A DNA stretch of 64,000 nucleotides from Gracilimonas mengyeensis (GCF_900182705.1 NZ_FXTP01000004.1:62001-126000), one strand, 5' to 3'; shown: positions 1 to 8,783, numbered from the stretch's first letter. Numbers and translations are program-made. Notes: generated by a model from the sequence alone, not told the origin.

Positions 1-30
1 TCGGGGCTATACCAGGCGACCTCCCCCTTT

Positions 31-106
31 GGACGGATAGATTTATCCGTCCATACCCGAAATAGGTTACTTGAATGGTGGCAAACGGGGCGGGCAAATC
101 TGCCCG
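31..106. repeat. Two intergenic palindromes
   Basis: A 9-bp perfect stem (GGACGGATA / TATCCGTCC, loop GATT, 31-52) and a 6-bp stem (CGGGCA / TGCCCG, 91-106) lie in the gene-free left edge. I see no gene in the first 400 bases. The palindromes resemble the hairpin-rich intergenic repeats elsewhere in the window but match none closely. Confidence 0.5.
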
Positions 107-185
107 ATCTATGTACTCGTTTATAGGCACTCATACAAGGTAAAAACCCAAATAATTAGAAAGTGATTATTAATAATTTAGGATA

Positions 186-218
186 AAACCTCCAAGGATT
201 TAAAATCCTTGGAGGTTT
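186..218. repeat. Perfect 15-bp inverted repeat
   Basis: Arms 186-200 and 204-218 are exact reverse complements around a 3-nt loop, beginning AAACCTCC and ending GGAGGTTT. The outer AACCTCC/GGAGGTT pair resembles the closing hairpin of the elements at 22913 and 39003, so it may be a decayed member of that family. Neither side carries a convincing T-run, so I do not call it a terminator. Confidence 0.5.
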
Positions 219-346
219 GGCCAATAGAGAACAAGTTTTCCTAAAATACTTACCCGAATTCCATGGATAAATTTTTTTAACGCAGGCTTTCCCAAATACT
301 AAATGGAGGCTCTGCTCCAATACGGTAATCCACTCCAAGTCATCCA

Positions 347-382
347 ATAAAAAAGCCCGCTTGCAGGTTGTTGCAAACGGGC
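347..382 (-). terminator. Intrinsic terminator of the GH3 gene
   Basis: Read on the minus strand, an 11-bp stem (GCCCG-T-TTGCA with TGCAA-G-CGGGC, one T-G wobble) is followed by TTTTTTATT. It lies 27 bases past the stop codon of the beta-glucosidase gene, as expected for rho-independent termination. Confidence 0.85.
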
Positions 383-408
383 TCAAAACCAAGCGCATTC
401 TACGCTAC

Positions 409-2715
409 TTATTTTTCGTTGAGTGAGAAACTTTCGGTGAGCACATCTGTAGCGTTGCCACCTACCATAATTTTGAATTCGCCGGGTTCTGCCTTAAAGG
501 TTTCATCGGCACCATAAAAGCCCAGCACTTCTTCGTTCAGTTCAAAGGTGATGGTTTTGGTTTCGCCAGCTTCAAACATGAGTTTTTCAAAACCTTTTAG
601 CTCCCTTACAGGACGAATGGTACTGGCCGCTACATCCTGTATATAAAGCTGGACCACTTCTTCGCCGGCTCGATCACCGGTATTGGTAACCTCCACAGAA
701 ACAGTGGCTGCTTCGCCCATTTTCATGGAATCTTTGCTCAGCTTCAGGTTGTCGTATTCAAAGGTGGTATAGCTGAGCCCGTGGCCGAAGTAATATTGAG
801 GAGTTTTTTCTTCATCGGTATAGTGGCTCCAGAATACCATCTCGGGTTGCCCCGGAGTTGCATTGGGCCGGCCGGTGCTCACGTGGTTGTAATAGATGGG
901 AACTTGTCCCACAGACCGGGGAATGGACACTGGTAATTTTCCGGCTGGATTATAATCCCCAAAAATAACATCGGCGATGCCGTTGCCGGCTTCGGTTCCA
1001 AGGTGCCATGTTTCCAGGATAGAGGGCATATTTTCGTACATCCAAGGCTCGGCAATGGGGCGGCCATTCATCAGCACAACCACTACATTATCATTCACTT
1101 TCTTGAGTTCTTGCAACAATTCCAATTGTTTGCCTTTCAGGCTGATATCGGTTTGGCTGCGGCCTTCACCACTTTGGAATGCCTCTTCGCCCACGGCTAC
1201 AATTACCGCATCTGAGTTTTGAGCGAGTCGCACCGCTTCGGGAATATCAGAACCATCATCATCGGCAAAGGTTAGTTCGTTAACAAAGGCACGGTCACCA
1301 ATTGCCAGCGTATAGCCTTGGGCAAAATGAACTTCGGTACCATCATTTACGGCAGCTTTAACACCCTCTAAAAGAGAAACTGCAGAGTTTGCCGTAGCCT
1401 GTGCTCTCCAGCTTCCGATAGGGGTATCTTTGTCATCCGCTAAATCACCAATTACAGCAATAGAGCCAAGGTCTTTGGACAGTGGCAGTACATCATTTTT
1501 ATTTTTCAATAACACGATAGATTTACGTGCCGCTTCACGGGCTACCGCTCGATTTTCTTCTGTGTAAGTATTTTGGTTTTCACGTAAAGAATCAGAGTAG
1601 CGATACGGATCTTCAAAAAGTCCCAGTTGAAACTTAACACGCAGGATGCGTCGAACAGCATCATCAATAAGGGCTTCGTCTACTTTCCCTTCTTCAACTA
1701 ACTCCACCAAATGTTGCTCGTAGCCGCGGGTTTCCATATCCATATCGGTTCCGCCGGTGGCTGCTTTGTATGCGGCATCTTTTAAATCGGCTGCATATCC
1801 GTTGATCGTCATTTCACCAATAGTATTCCAGTCAGAAAGAATGGGACCTTTGAATCCCCAATCGCCTTTCAAAATATCACGTTGCAAAAAAGCATTGCCG
1901 GTCACGGGAATTCCATTTACATCGTTAAAGGAGTTCATAACGGTAGCTACCCCGGCATCAACGGCTGCCTTAAAGGGGGGGAGTACCATGTTTAAAAGGG
2001 TGTTTCGATTGATTTCGGTAGTATTATAGTCCAGTCCTGCTACCACAAAACCATAACCTGCAAAGTGCTTGGCGGTGGCTGCAACCGTGTTGAGGTCGGA
2101 GAGGTCTTCACCTTGAAGTCCCTGAACACGGGCAACTGCAACTTTGGAAGCCAGGTATGGATCTTCTCCGGCTCCTTCCATTACTCGTCCCCAGCGGGCG
2201 TCGCGACTAACATCCATCATAGGCGAAAATGCCCAGTGGATGCCGGCTGATGCTGCTTCTTTAGCAGCTATCGTATTATTCTTTTTGATGGCTTCCAGAT
2301 CCCAGCTGGCAGCTTCACCGAGGGGAATGGGAAAAATTGTCTTATATCCATGGATTACATCGTAGCCAAAAATAAGGGGAATACCCAAGCGGGTTTCCTC
2401 AACAGCAATCTCCTGGGCTTCGCGGGTGGCTTCGGCGCCCAGCACATTTAGCATAGAGCCTACTTTACCTGAAGCAAGTGCTTCGTATTTGTTGGCATTA
2501 TCGCCCGTTGTTGGAGGCGGCCCAGTGACATCCCAGGTACCATTATATTGGTTCATCTGACCCACCTTCTCTTCCAGTGTCATTCTTGACAGCAGGTCTT
2601 CAACTTTTTGTTCAATTTCAGGCTCGATGAGGGTTGTTTGTTGTGCCACGGCAGTATCGGTTTTACATGATAACAGCAACACAGAGAATGTGATGCAGGC
2701 AAGAATTGTCTTCAT
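409..2715 (-). CDS. bglX: Periplasmic/lipoprotein beta-glucosidase, GH3 family (BglX-like)
   Basis: Hydrolyses terminal beta-D-glucosyl residues from oligosaccharides, probably at the outer membrane or in the periplasm. The N-terminus is a lipoprotein signal with lipobox LLSC (Cys17). The GH3 (alpha/beta)8 domain follows, with KHF at 216-218 and the catalytic nucleophile Asp295 in ILSDW. The GH3 C-terminal sandwich carries GEEAFQSGEGRSQ, where the acid/base is expected. A fibronectin-III-like domain (VTNTGDRAGEEVVQLY) occupies about residues 655-760. The 768-residue length is normal for BglX. It is transcribed alone with its own terminator. I see no SusCD partner, so it is not an obvious polysaccharide utilisation locus. 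The GH3 family is certain; substrate linkage is inferred from BglX similarity. Confidence 0.93.
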   Translation of the reverse strand: MKTILACITFSVLLLSCKTDTAVAQQTTLIEPEIEQKVEDLLSRMTLEEKVGQMNQYNGTWDVTGPPPTTGDNANKYEALASGKVGSMLNVLGAEATREAQEIAVEETRLGIPLIFGYDVIHGYKTIFPIPLGEAASWDLEAIKKNNTIAAKEAASAGIHWAFSPMMDVSRDARWGRVMEGAGEDPYLASKVAVARVQGLQGEDLSDLNTVAATAKHFAGYGFVVAGLDYNTTEINRNTLLNMVLPPFKAAVDAGVATVMNSFNDVNGIPVTGNAFLQRDILKGDWGFKGPILSDWNTIGEMTINGYAADLKDAAYKAATGGTDMDMETRGYEQHLVELVEEGKVDEALIDDAVRRILRVKFQLGLFEDPYRYSDSLRENQNTYTEENRAVAREAARKSIVLLKNKNDVLPLSKDLGSIAVIGDLADDKDTPIGSWRAQATANSAVSLLEGVKAAVNDGTEVHFAQGYTLAIGDRAFVNELTFADDDGSDIPEAVRLAQNSDAVIVAVGEEAFQSGEGRSQTDISLKGKQLELLQELKKVNDNVVVVLMNGRPIAEPWMYENMPSILETWHLGTEAGNGIADVIFGDYNPAGKLPVSIPRSVGQVPIYYNHVSTGRPNATPGQPEMVFWSHYTDEEKTPQYYFGHGLSYTTFEYDNLKLSKDSMKMGEAATVSVEVTNTGDRAGEEVVQLYIQDVAASTIRPVRELKGFEKLMFEAGETKTITFELNEEVLGFYGADETFKAEPGEFKIMVGGNATDVLTESFSLNEK

Positions 2716-3035
2716 GTTGTTTACGGTTAGGCTATAATTAGTTGGTTGCCGAATATTAAGTAAATTTATTTTAATAAATAAATGAAACTTACTGTTCCTT
2801 ATTGAACTTAAGTGAAGGGAAAACCTGATTTTTGATAAATATTAGAAGAATTAGCGAGTTAAAGGAGAAGAATAAAAGACCAGATTATGCTTATTTACTA
2901 AATTAGATTGATTAAATGGATAAAATATCTGCCCATTTAGTGCTCAATTGTTCATAAACCACACGTGCTCAGGTTGCTGATTCTTCAGATGGAAGAGGCT
3001 AAAATTCTGTTAGTGATCTAGCTTTTTGTGTGATA
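2716..3035. other. Intergenic, no gene seen
   Basis: This AT-rich stretch lies between two minus-strand genes. It should carry the bglX promoter, but I find no clear TAnnTTTG element, hairpin or conserved ORF. Confidence 0.6.
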
Positions 3036-3884
3036 CTATTTTCCCGAAGAAATAGAGAACTCAATAATGACCGGCAAGTGATCTGAAGGGGTGCGGGAGT
3101 AACTGATTTCATGGTCCACCGCATAGTTATCAACTTGTACTTCATCGCTTACAAAAATGTAATCAATTCTTCGGTCCAGGGGATTAGAAATGTCAAACCC
3201 ATTGAAAGTACCAAGGGGACCTTCCGGTTCACTTTGAGTAATACTTCGTGCATCATTCATTTTCTCAGAGAGGTAGCTTATTGGTTCGGAGTCAGGCAGG
3301 GCATTTAGATCTCCCATTAAAATGACCGGGTAATCCGCTGTATTCAGTTGCTCAATTTTTTGGTGGATGAGTTTTAGCGATTCTAATCTGGCCTCCTCAC
3401 CCTGGTGGTCAAGATGCGTATTGAATACCCATAGGTGTTGATCATTGGATTCATCCCGCAGAAGAACGTAGGTGCATATACGGGGCAGAGCGGCATCCCA
3501 ACCGGTGGAAACTTCATCAGGAGTATCAGAAAGCCAAAAAGTGCCGGATTTCTCTTTATTAAACCTGGTATCATCGTAAAAAATAGCTGTGTATTCACCG
3601 GAGATTTCTCCGTCATCACGCCCAACCCCTACATAGCTAAAATCAGGGAATTTTTGATCCAGATAACGGATCTGTTCCTCAAGGCCTTCCTGTGTACCAA
3701 AGATATCCAAAGTAAGGCGTGCCAGCTGGTTAGCTACTCTCTGCCTGCGAAATTCCCAGTAATCGCCGCCGTCACTTTGCATGCTCACCCGGATGTTATA
3801 CGTGGCGGCAGAATAAGATTGCCCATACGTTCCGGTAGTAAATAGTAAAAGAGCAAGTAAGGATAAAAGATATTTCATGAACAT
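3036..3884 (-). CDS. Secreted endonuclease/exonuclease/phosphatase family protein
   Basis: The protein has a cleavable signal peptide (MKYLLSLLALLLF, likely cut after TYGQ) and then a full EEP fold of about 255 residues. Family motifs are present in order: TQEG with the metal-binding Glu, FNTHLDHQG with the catalytic His, MGDLNA with the catalytic Asp/Asn pair, RRIDYIF, and the terminal SDHLPV. Such proteins cleave phosphodiester or phosphomonoester bonds using Mg2+; substrates range from DNA to sphingomyelin and phosphoinositides, and the sequence does not say which. Two in-frame ATGs lie two codons apart (3884 and 3878) and either could be used. It is divergent from the Fur-family gene, and the shared intergenic region holds two palindromes. 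Confidence 0.85.
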   Translation of the reverse strand: MFMKYLLSLLALLLFTTGTYGQSYSAATYNIRVSMQSDGGDYWEFRRQRVANQLARLTLDIFGTQEGLEEQIRYLDQKFPDFSYVGVGRDDGEISGEYTAIFYDDTRFNKEKSGTFWLSDTPDEVSTGWDAALPRICTYVLLRDESNDQHLWVFNTHLDHQGEEARLESLKLIHQKIEQLNTADYPVILMGDLNALPDSEPISYLSEKMNDARSITQSEPEGPLGTFNGFDISNPLDRRIDYIFVSDEVQVDNYAVDHEISYSRTPSDHLPVIIEFSISSGK

Positions 3885-3977
3885 AGTGGTGATTTTGAGG
3901 TTTGAGCTGAGTATTGGTGTGTGAATATCTTACCAAAATAAAAGAACTGCCACCAAAAATTTCATGACTGTATCTAT

Positions 3978-4023
3978 TGTTTGCAAACAGGATAATTCTT
4001 ATTATTGCAACACAGTCGCAATA
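3978..4023. promoter_or_regulatory. Two palindromes upstream of the Fur-family gene (candidate operators)
   Basis: TGTTTGCAAACA (3978-3989) is a perfect 12-bp palindrome. TATTGC at 4003-4008 and GCAATA at 4018-4023 form an inverted repeat spaced like a Fur-family site and ending three bases before the ATG of the regulator. Autoregulation of the Fur/MerC pair, perhaps with control of the divergent EEP gene, is inferred from position only. Confidence 0.45.
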
Positions 4024-4025
4024 GT

Positions 4026-4400
4026 ATGGCAAGAAGAAAAACAGAATCTACAACGCAAATCCTTTCTACCCTGAAAGCAGCCAGTTCGGCAATGAGTCAT
4101 CAGATGATTCAGGAGGAGCTGGACATCGAGGTGGACCGGGCTACCATATACCGGGTTTTGAACCGCTTCTGTGAAGATGGCATGGTGCATCGGGTAATTG
4201 GCGAAAATGGAAAGCAATATTTTGCCCTTTGTGAAGGGTGTGAAAAAGAAAATCACAGTCACAATCACTTTCATTTTCGATGTAAAAATTGTGGTAAAGT
4301 GGAATGCTTATCCCGTGAAATAGAAATTAAGCTGCCCGCAGGGTACGTAGCTCAAAACTTTAATGGCCTTATCTCCGGGGTATGTGCACAGTGTGCCTGA
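4026..4400 (+). CDS. Fur-family metal-dependent transcriptional repressor
   Basis: A 124-residue Fur/Zur-type regulator. The N-terminal winged helix contains SHQMIQEELDIEVDRATIYR, the usual recognition-helix region. The dimerisation half carries metal-binding His/Cys clusters: CEGC, an HSHNHFHF stretch, CKNC and a terminal CAQC. The two structural-zinc CxxC pairs are therefore intact. I start at the ATG at 4026; a TTG 21 bases upstream would add seven residues overlapping the palindrome. The next gene encodes a MerC-domain protein only four bases after the stop, suggesting one transcript and a metal (zinc or iron) role. Which metal it senses cannot be read from the sequence. Confidence 0.88.
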   Translation: MARRKTESTTQILSTLKAASSAMSHQMIQEELDIEVDRATIYRVLNRFCEDGMVHRVIGENGKQYFALCEGCEKENHSHNHFHFRCKNCGKVECLSREIEIKLPAGYVAQNFNGLISGVCAQCA

Positions 4401-4404
4401 AACC

Positions 4405-4824
4405 ATGAAGGGCTTATCATCTCTTATGAATAAACAACAAAAAGAAACCGAACAAGGATTTTGGGACCGCCTGGGCATTGGCTTGTCTGGCTTATGTGCC
4501 GTACACTGTTTGCTGGTTCCTGTATTTGTATCATTGATCCCTCTATGGCCGGCTTTAGAAGAATTTCACGAGTACACGCACCTGGTATTTTTCCTGGCTA
4601 TCGCTCCTGCCGTGATTTTGTCTATTAAGAACCGTGATCACCTCAAAGCAGTCTCCAACTACTTATTTGCAGGACTGATTGTCATTTTCCTGGCTTGGTT
4701 CTTTAACCATCAGCTGGGTGAATATGGCGAGGCAGGTGTTACGCTTGTGGGCAGTATGTTATTAATTCGGGGACATTGGCTGAATTATAAAAGCAAAAGT
4801 CACCCGGTACCACAGGCTAGCTAA
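4405..4824 (+). CDS. MerC-domain inner-membrane protein
   Basis: A protein of about 139 residues with four hydrophobic segments. It has the MerC signature GLSGLCAVHCLL, whose Cys and His-Cys residues sit at the start of the first membrane helix. MerC was named for mercury uptake. In Bacteroidota, MerC-like proteins commonly sit beside Fur-family repressors and have no mer operon, as here, so zinc or another divalent metal is a more likely substrate (inference). The gene follows the Fur stop directly. An alternative ATG at 4426 would remove seven residues. Its end overlaps the convergent oxidoreductase gene by eight bases. Confidence 0.8.
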   Translation: MKGLSSLMNKQQKETEQGFWDRLGIGLSGLCAVHCLLVPVFVSLIPLWPALEEFHEYTHLVFFLAIAPAVILSIKNRDHLKAVSNYLFAGLIVIFLAWFFNHQLGEYGEAGVTLVGSMLLIRGHWLNYKSKSHPVPQAS

Positions 4825-5929
4825 TAGCCTCTTCTAATAGCTCCACAACTCTTTGGGCACATCCCCAGCTCAGGGTCACCCCCGCGCCACCATGTCCGTA
4901 ATTGTGGATTACAAGTTTGGAGTGCAGATGTTCACTCTCCAGCCGAAGACCATTTTCTTCTTTACGCAGGTACCGATATCCCTTTTTGACACTCCAGTTG
5001 GCAAACTCTTCAAGCTCTACCCCAAAAGTGTGACCAAGTATTTTGCTGTGAAGTTCAGGAATTTGAGCAGGCACAAGGCTGCCATCAATTTCTCTGTAAG
5101 GAGCTACCACTTGTTCCCCTTCCCATTCCCCAAGTGGACCCAAAAATCCCTTTTGCCGGCTGCCACCTAAAACCCATCCGTCGCTACGGGGGTAAAAATA
5201 CACATCTTGAGGATTGCCGTATTCTGACGCATAGATCTCTGTTCCGGGAGAGAAATTGTAGGAGATAGTTTCATCTTCCGGGCTTTTAAGGGCCGGTGCA
5301 TTTCGAACATGGATCAGGTGACCTCTGTAAATGAGTCCATGTTCGTCACCAAATAGTTTGCGGGCTCCCATCTCTGAACAGTTGATTATGATATCAAAGG
5401 GAAGATGGGGCAGGTCCTCAGGCAAAAGATGAACTATTTTCAGCGTTCCTTTTTGCTCTTCAAACAGGTTAATGAGGGCGGGGTAGTAGAGACTCCAGTC
5501 CGCAAAGTAACAATTGAATTTCCATCCATCTGTAATTTCCATATCCGGATGTTTGGGATAAAAACCTTTATTGAAGTCATGAAAGGCTTCGGTGTTATCC
5601 ATCAATTCCAAATAATCGGGTTTGGGATGAGTATTCACAAAAAGTTCAAAATGAGTATGAATATTAAGCCCGGGAAATTGTTGATCATATAGTTTGCTGA
5701 ACTGTTGAAGGCTGCTTTCAAAAAGAGCAAGCGTATGTTCGGAACTAATCGAATGCGGGATTATGGAAGCGGCCGGGTAAATGCTTGAAAAGGCGGGATT
5801 CCCGGAAGTTTTTCGTGGATTTTCGTCGGTGAAAATGGTCACATTATATCCCTGTTTTTGCAATAATATCGCGCAGCTTAACCCGCTAACTCCGCCGCCG
5901 ATAACGCAAAGGTTTTTCTGTGATTTCAT
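4817..5929 (-). CDS. FAD-dependent D-amino-acid oxidase-like oxidoreductase
   Basis: A DAO-family flavoenzyme expected to oxidise D-amino acids, or a similar amine, to the imino acid with FAD. An N-terminal Rossmann motif VIGGGVSGLS binds FAD. Near the C-terminus, HNYGHGGAGVTLSWGCA fits the D-amino-acid oxidase signature closely (HNYG-hGG-x-G-5x-G-x-A). Length (about 370 residues) suits D-amino-acid or D-aspartate oxidase better than glycine oxidase. The ATG at 5929 is preferred; a TTG two codons upstream is possible. It stands alone, convergent with and overlapping the MerC gene. Substrate specificity cannot be fixed from sequence. Confidence 0.85.
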   Translation of the reverse strand: MKSQKNLCVIGGGVSGLSCAILLQKQGYNVTIFTDENPRKTSGNPAFSSIYPAASIIPHSISSEHTLALFESSLQQFSKLYDQQFPGLNIHTHFELFVNTHPKPDYLELMDNTEAFHDFNKGFYPKHPDMEITDGWKFNCYFADWSLYYPALINLFEEQKGTLKIVHLLPEDLPHLPFDIIINCSEMGARKLFGDEHGLIYRGHLIHVRNAPALKSPEDETISYNFSPGTEIYASEYGNPQDVYFYPRSDGWVLGGSRQKGFLGPLGEWEGEQVVAPYREIDGSLVPAQIPELHSKILGHTFGVELEEFANWSVKKGYRYLRKEENGLRLESEHLHSKLVIHNYGHGGAGVTLSWGCAQRVVELLEEAIS

Positions 5930-6033
5930 GTACAAATAATAACTTTATCCGGTGATGATTCTAGTTGAAGACTTCCGTTGTATCCAAAAAGCAATTATAG
6001 TAATTTCTGCCCGCAATGGAAGGAAGTAATATC

Positions 6034-6912
6034 ATGCAGATAAGAAAAATAAGTACTGCATTTTTATTGTTGATGATGGTAGCCGGGGGATTGATATCCT
6101 GTGATTTGCTGGTGCTGGATGAAGACACCGAATATCCTACCCGAATTCCTGCACTGAAACTGGGTGAATTGGAGAGTTTGAATCAAGAATATCATGCGCT
6201 CAACGATAGTACTTTATGTTCTACTTTAAATGAGTTTGGCTATACGGGTTATAGCACGGTGCTATTTGGTGAGGAAGGAAATCCTTGTGACCGTCAAAAC
6301 AGAGAGGTTGTTCGCATTGAGATGTCAGAACTTGATACACTCGAGTCGGCAGCAAAAAAGGCGTTATGGAAAAACCGGGACTTTACAGGCGTACAAGATA
6401 CTACTGCTTTGGAATTAACTGCCATTATACCTTTGCCCGGATGCACTCAAAATTGCGGCGGTCCCGACGAAAACAGCGTAAACATTGAATGGAAACTGAC
6501 CTTTGCTGAGCAGGTTGTCGACTCTGCTAAAGTTATTGGCACTGAAATTATTGTGGTAATGGATGCCCGCGGTGTCAACCGGATTTGGGGAAATTGGTAC
6601 CCCGAGTTTAATGTGCCTGAGTTTATTAATTATGGTTATCAGGATGTGCAGGAAGGCATGGTTGGCTGGGAAATTGATATGCGTTCATTCACCGGTGAAG
6701 AAAAGATTTACACGATAAAGGAAGAAGATGTGGGCACAGAACCAGAGATGGTGCACCTGCCGATAATCTCAGACACAGATACTGAACTGCGTACCTGCTG
6801 GGCGGTTTCGGTACGCTATGGTGCCCAAGACTTTGCAGGTTGGTATGCCTTTATTGATATTGAGGAGGGATTTTTGGTTAAATTAGTACCAATGGGTGAA
6901 ATTATACCCTAA
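6034..6912 (+). CDS. Hypothetical lipoprotein
   Basis: I do not recognise the family. The protein has a lipoprotein signal with lipobox LISC, followed by an acidic, beta-rich region of about 265 residues containing a CTQNCGG cysteine cluster near the middle. GGAAGG lies ten bases before the ATG at 6034, which is why I prefer it to the ATG at 6016. It is probably anchored in the outer or inner membrane facing the periplasm. It is followed by the receiver-domain gene in the same direction, but a 16-bp inverted repeat sits between them, so co-transcription is uncertain. Confidence 0.75.
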   Translation: MQIRKISTAFLLLMMVAGGLISCDLLVLDEDTEYPTRIPALKLGELESLNQEYHALNDSTLCSTLNEFGYTGYSTVLFGEEGNPCDRQNREVVRIEMSELDTLESAAKKALWKNRDFTGVQDTTALELTAIIPLPGCTQNCGGPDENSVNIEWKLTFAEQVVDSAKVIGTEIIVVMDARGVNRIWGNWYPEFNVPEFINYGYQDVQEGMVGWEIDMRSFTGEEKIYTIKEEDVGTEPEMVHLPIISDTDTELRTCWAVSVRYGAQDFAGWYAFIDIEEGFLVKLVPMGEIIP

Positions 6913-6938
6913 CAAATTGATTGATTAATATTTGTTTA

Positions 6939-6954
6939 CACCAAATTTTTGGTG
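6939..6954. repeat. Inverted repeat between lipoprotein and receiver genes
   Basis: CACCAAA and TTTGGTG are exact complements separated by TT. The loop is too tight, and the downstream sequence not T-rich enough, for a standard terminator. It could be a protein-binding site for the downstream gene. Confidence 0.35.
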
Positions 6955-7018
6955 GTTGACAAAGGTTTTACTTTATAATAGTATATTCCACTGTTTATTA
7001 ATCAGAACCGACAGAGCA

Positions 7019-7387
7019 TTGGCTAAGAATAAAAGTAAAATACTGATAGTTGAAGATGACATGATCATATCCTTGGTCGTAGAGAATATGATCAAAAAAT
7101 TGGGACATTCCCTGGTTGGCAAAACCGCATCTGGTGAAGAAGCTGTAGAAATGGCCAAGGAGCATAAACCCGATATTATTTTGATGGATATTCGCTTAAA
7201 AGGGGAAATGGATGGTATTGAAGCTGTTTCCATCATCCGTGAGCATATCGATACCAACGTCATTTACTTGACAGGAAACTCAGATAAAGCAAATTATGAC
7301 CGTGCCAGGGCAACCGACTGTGTGGACTTAATCTCCAAGCCGTTCACCATTGGTGAACTCAGCCGTTCTCTTGATCTGGTACCGTAA
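7019..7387 (+). CDS. Stand-alone response-regulator receiver protein
   Basis: A single REC domain of about 122 residues with no output domain. The acidic pair is in VEDD, the phospho-acceptor Asp in ILMDIRL, the switch Thr/Ser region in YLTGNSDKA, and the conserved Lys in LISKPF. All catalytic positions are intact. There is no in-frame ATG before the fold, so I choose the TTG at 7019, which directly precedes AKNKSKILIVEDD; an upstream TTG at 6932 would add 29 residues unlike any REC domain. No kinase is adjacent. The HisKA_2-type kinase at 51.5 kb belongs to a class often paired with single REC proteins, but a link is speculative. Confidence 0.85.
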   Translation: MAKNKSKILIVEDDMIISLVVENMIKKLGHSLVGKTASGEEAVEMAKEHKPDIILMDIRLKGEMDGIEAVSIIREHIDTNVIYLTGNSDKANYDRARATDCVDLISKPFTIGELSRSLDLVP

Positions 7388-7451
7388 ATTCAGGATGCAT
7401 CTTTAAGGCTTTTCGCTCGTACGTGTTTGCAAACTAAACGCACAGCATGTT

Positions 7452-8150
7452 ATGAGTACAAAATTTAAGAATCTAAAAAACGATTTACGAGATCTCGAAG
7501 AAGAAGGACATCTATACTCCGGTAGTTCAGGAAATAGCTCTAAGGTAACCAGTTCTAAAATAGCCAGTTACATTTTACTTTTAGCCTTTATTGCAACGCT
7601 TACCTTTTATGCTGGCTCTCGCTTTGATGAGTCTGCCGACTTTAACCCAATTGAAGGAGTAGTTCAGAATTTCAATCAGCCCAGTGAAGATTTACTGAAC
7701 CGCATGGGCGACTGGATGCAAGAAATGGGCTACGGGGAATTAAGCAGAGAACAACTCATAGATTTGCGTGAAGAAGGAGTTACAGCTACTTATACCTCAC
7801 AGATGCGCGAAGCCGGATATACGGATTTAACGCTTGAGCAATTGGTAGAACTTCAAAATGCGGATGTGAGTGCTACTTTCACGCGCATGATGAAAGAATT
7901 GGGTTACGAACTGAGTGTGCAAGATCTCATTGACCTAAGAAGAGGAAGTGTGACCGCCTTTTTTACCAGTAATATGATGGATTTGGGATATACCCTGGAA
8001 GAGCTTAGCAAAGAAAATCTGATCAGAATGCGGAGTGTAAACGTAACTCACCAATTGGCGGAGAGACTAATAGAAGAACAAAGTGTAGAAGAAACAGGAA
8101 CTCGTCCTTCTGTAGATGAACTTATTCGTTACCGGATCAGCAACCAATAG
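7452..8150 (+). CDS. Single-pass membrane protein with about 29-residue tandem repeats
   Basis: No named family recognised. Residues 1-35 are a polar cytoplasmic segment and one membrane helix follows (SYILLLAFIATLTFYAG). The rest is built of roughly three and a half repeats with the pattern L-x2-L-x4-V-x3-(Y/F)-x3-M-x3-GY-x3-L, clear in EEGVTATYTSQMREAGY, NADVSATFTRMMKELGY and GSVTAFFTSNMMDLGY. Similar L..L...GV...GY repeats are known next to peptidase M56/BlaR1-like proteins in other bacteria, where their role is unclear. A helical solenoid is likely. It lies between a receiver gene and a small porin-like gene, all in one direction. Confidence 0.75.
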   Translation: MSTKFKNLKNDLRDLEEEGHLYSGSSGNSSKVTSSKIASYILLLAFIATLTFYAGSRFDESADFNPIEGVVQNFNQPSEDLLNRMGDWMQEMGYGELSREQLIDLREEGVTATYTSQMREAGYTDLTLEQLVELQNADVSATFTRMMKELGYELSVQDLIDLRRGSVTAFFTSNMMDLGYTLEELSKENLIRMRSVNVTHQLAERLIEEQSVEETGTRPSVDELIRYRISNQ

Positions 8151-8216
8151 ATTATTCGGAACAAAACCTTTCGAATTAGCTAACAATCATTGAACTACGA
8201 ATAAAAAATAATTTCT

Positions 8217-8783
8217 ATGAAAAAGCTATTTACATTGTTATCCGTTGGATTACTCACAGCTTTTGCCAGCCAAGCTATGGCGCAAGAGTATTTAATCGAA
8301 AACTCTTCAGGTATAGGGCCTAAAATTGGTTATTACAAAGCCCCTGATGCGGAAGATGGTACAATGTTTATTGGAGTTCAATCCAGAACAAAAGGAAAAT
8401 ATTTTGGCGCAGAATTTTCTGCAGAATATAGAGGTGAACAAGGATATACAACCACCGGTGGAGACGTTACAGTGCGACAAATTCCTGTAACAGGCTCTCT
8501 CATGGTTTTTGCTCCTATAGCAAAAAATCTATCCCCTTATGGCTTAGCTGGACTGGGAGCCTACTACACCATCTATGATTATGATGATGACTTTCTGAAC
8601 CCTGATGATGATACTGAAGTAAACCTTGGATATCATCTTGGTTTCGGTGCTGATATTGCTCTTTCAGAATCAGCCGCACTTAATGTAGATTACCGCTACT
8701 TGTTCCTAAACGGTGATGATGACATCACAGAAAAAGAATTTAGCGGGAATGTGATATCGGCCGGTTTAACATTTTATTTCTAA
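8217..8783 (+). CDS. Small outer-membrane beta-barrel protein
   Basis: A signal peptide (MKKLFTLLSVGLLTAF, cut after AMAQ) precedes about 165 residues of alternating hydrophobic strands. It ends in GLTFYF, with the terminal aromatic typical of BAM substrates. The pattern (porin/OmpX-like, eight strands) fits the 'outer membrane protein beta-barrel' group of Bacteroidota. Acidic loops (DYDDDFLNPDDD, NGDDDITE) could bind cations. A strong terminator follows. Function unknown. Confidence 0.8.
   Translation: MKKLFTLLSVGLLTAFASQAMAQEYLIENSSGIGPKIGYYKAPDAEDGTMFIGVQSRTKGKYFGAEFSAEYRGEQGYTTTGGDVTVRQIPVTGSLMVFAPIAKNLSPYGLAGLGAYYTIYDYDDDFLNPDDDTEVNLGYHLGFGADIALSESAALNVDYRYLFLNGDDDITEKEFSGNVISAGLTFYF

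Noticed and set aside
156-398. 80-codon open frame on the minus strand at the left edge
   Set aside because: It covers the perfect inverted repeat at 186 and the bglX terminator, has no signal or family-like motif, and reads as translated repeat sequence.
409-2715. Polysaccharide utilisation locus around the GH3 gene
   Set aside because: No SusC/SusD pair or other glycoside hydrolase lies next to it.
4405-4824. Mercury-resistance operon because of the MerC domain
   Set aside because: No merA, merT, merP or merR is present; the neighbour is a Fur-family regulator.
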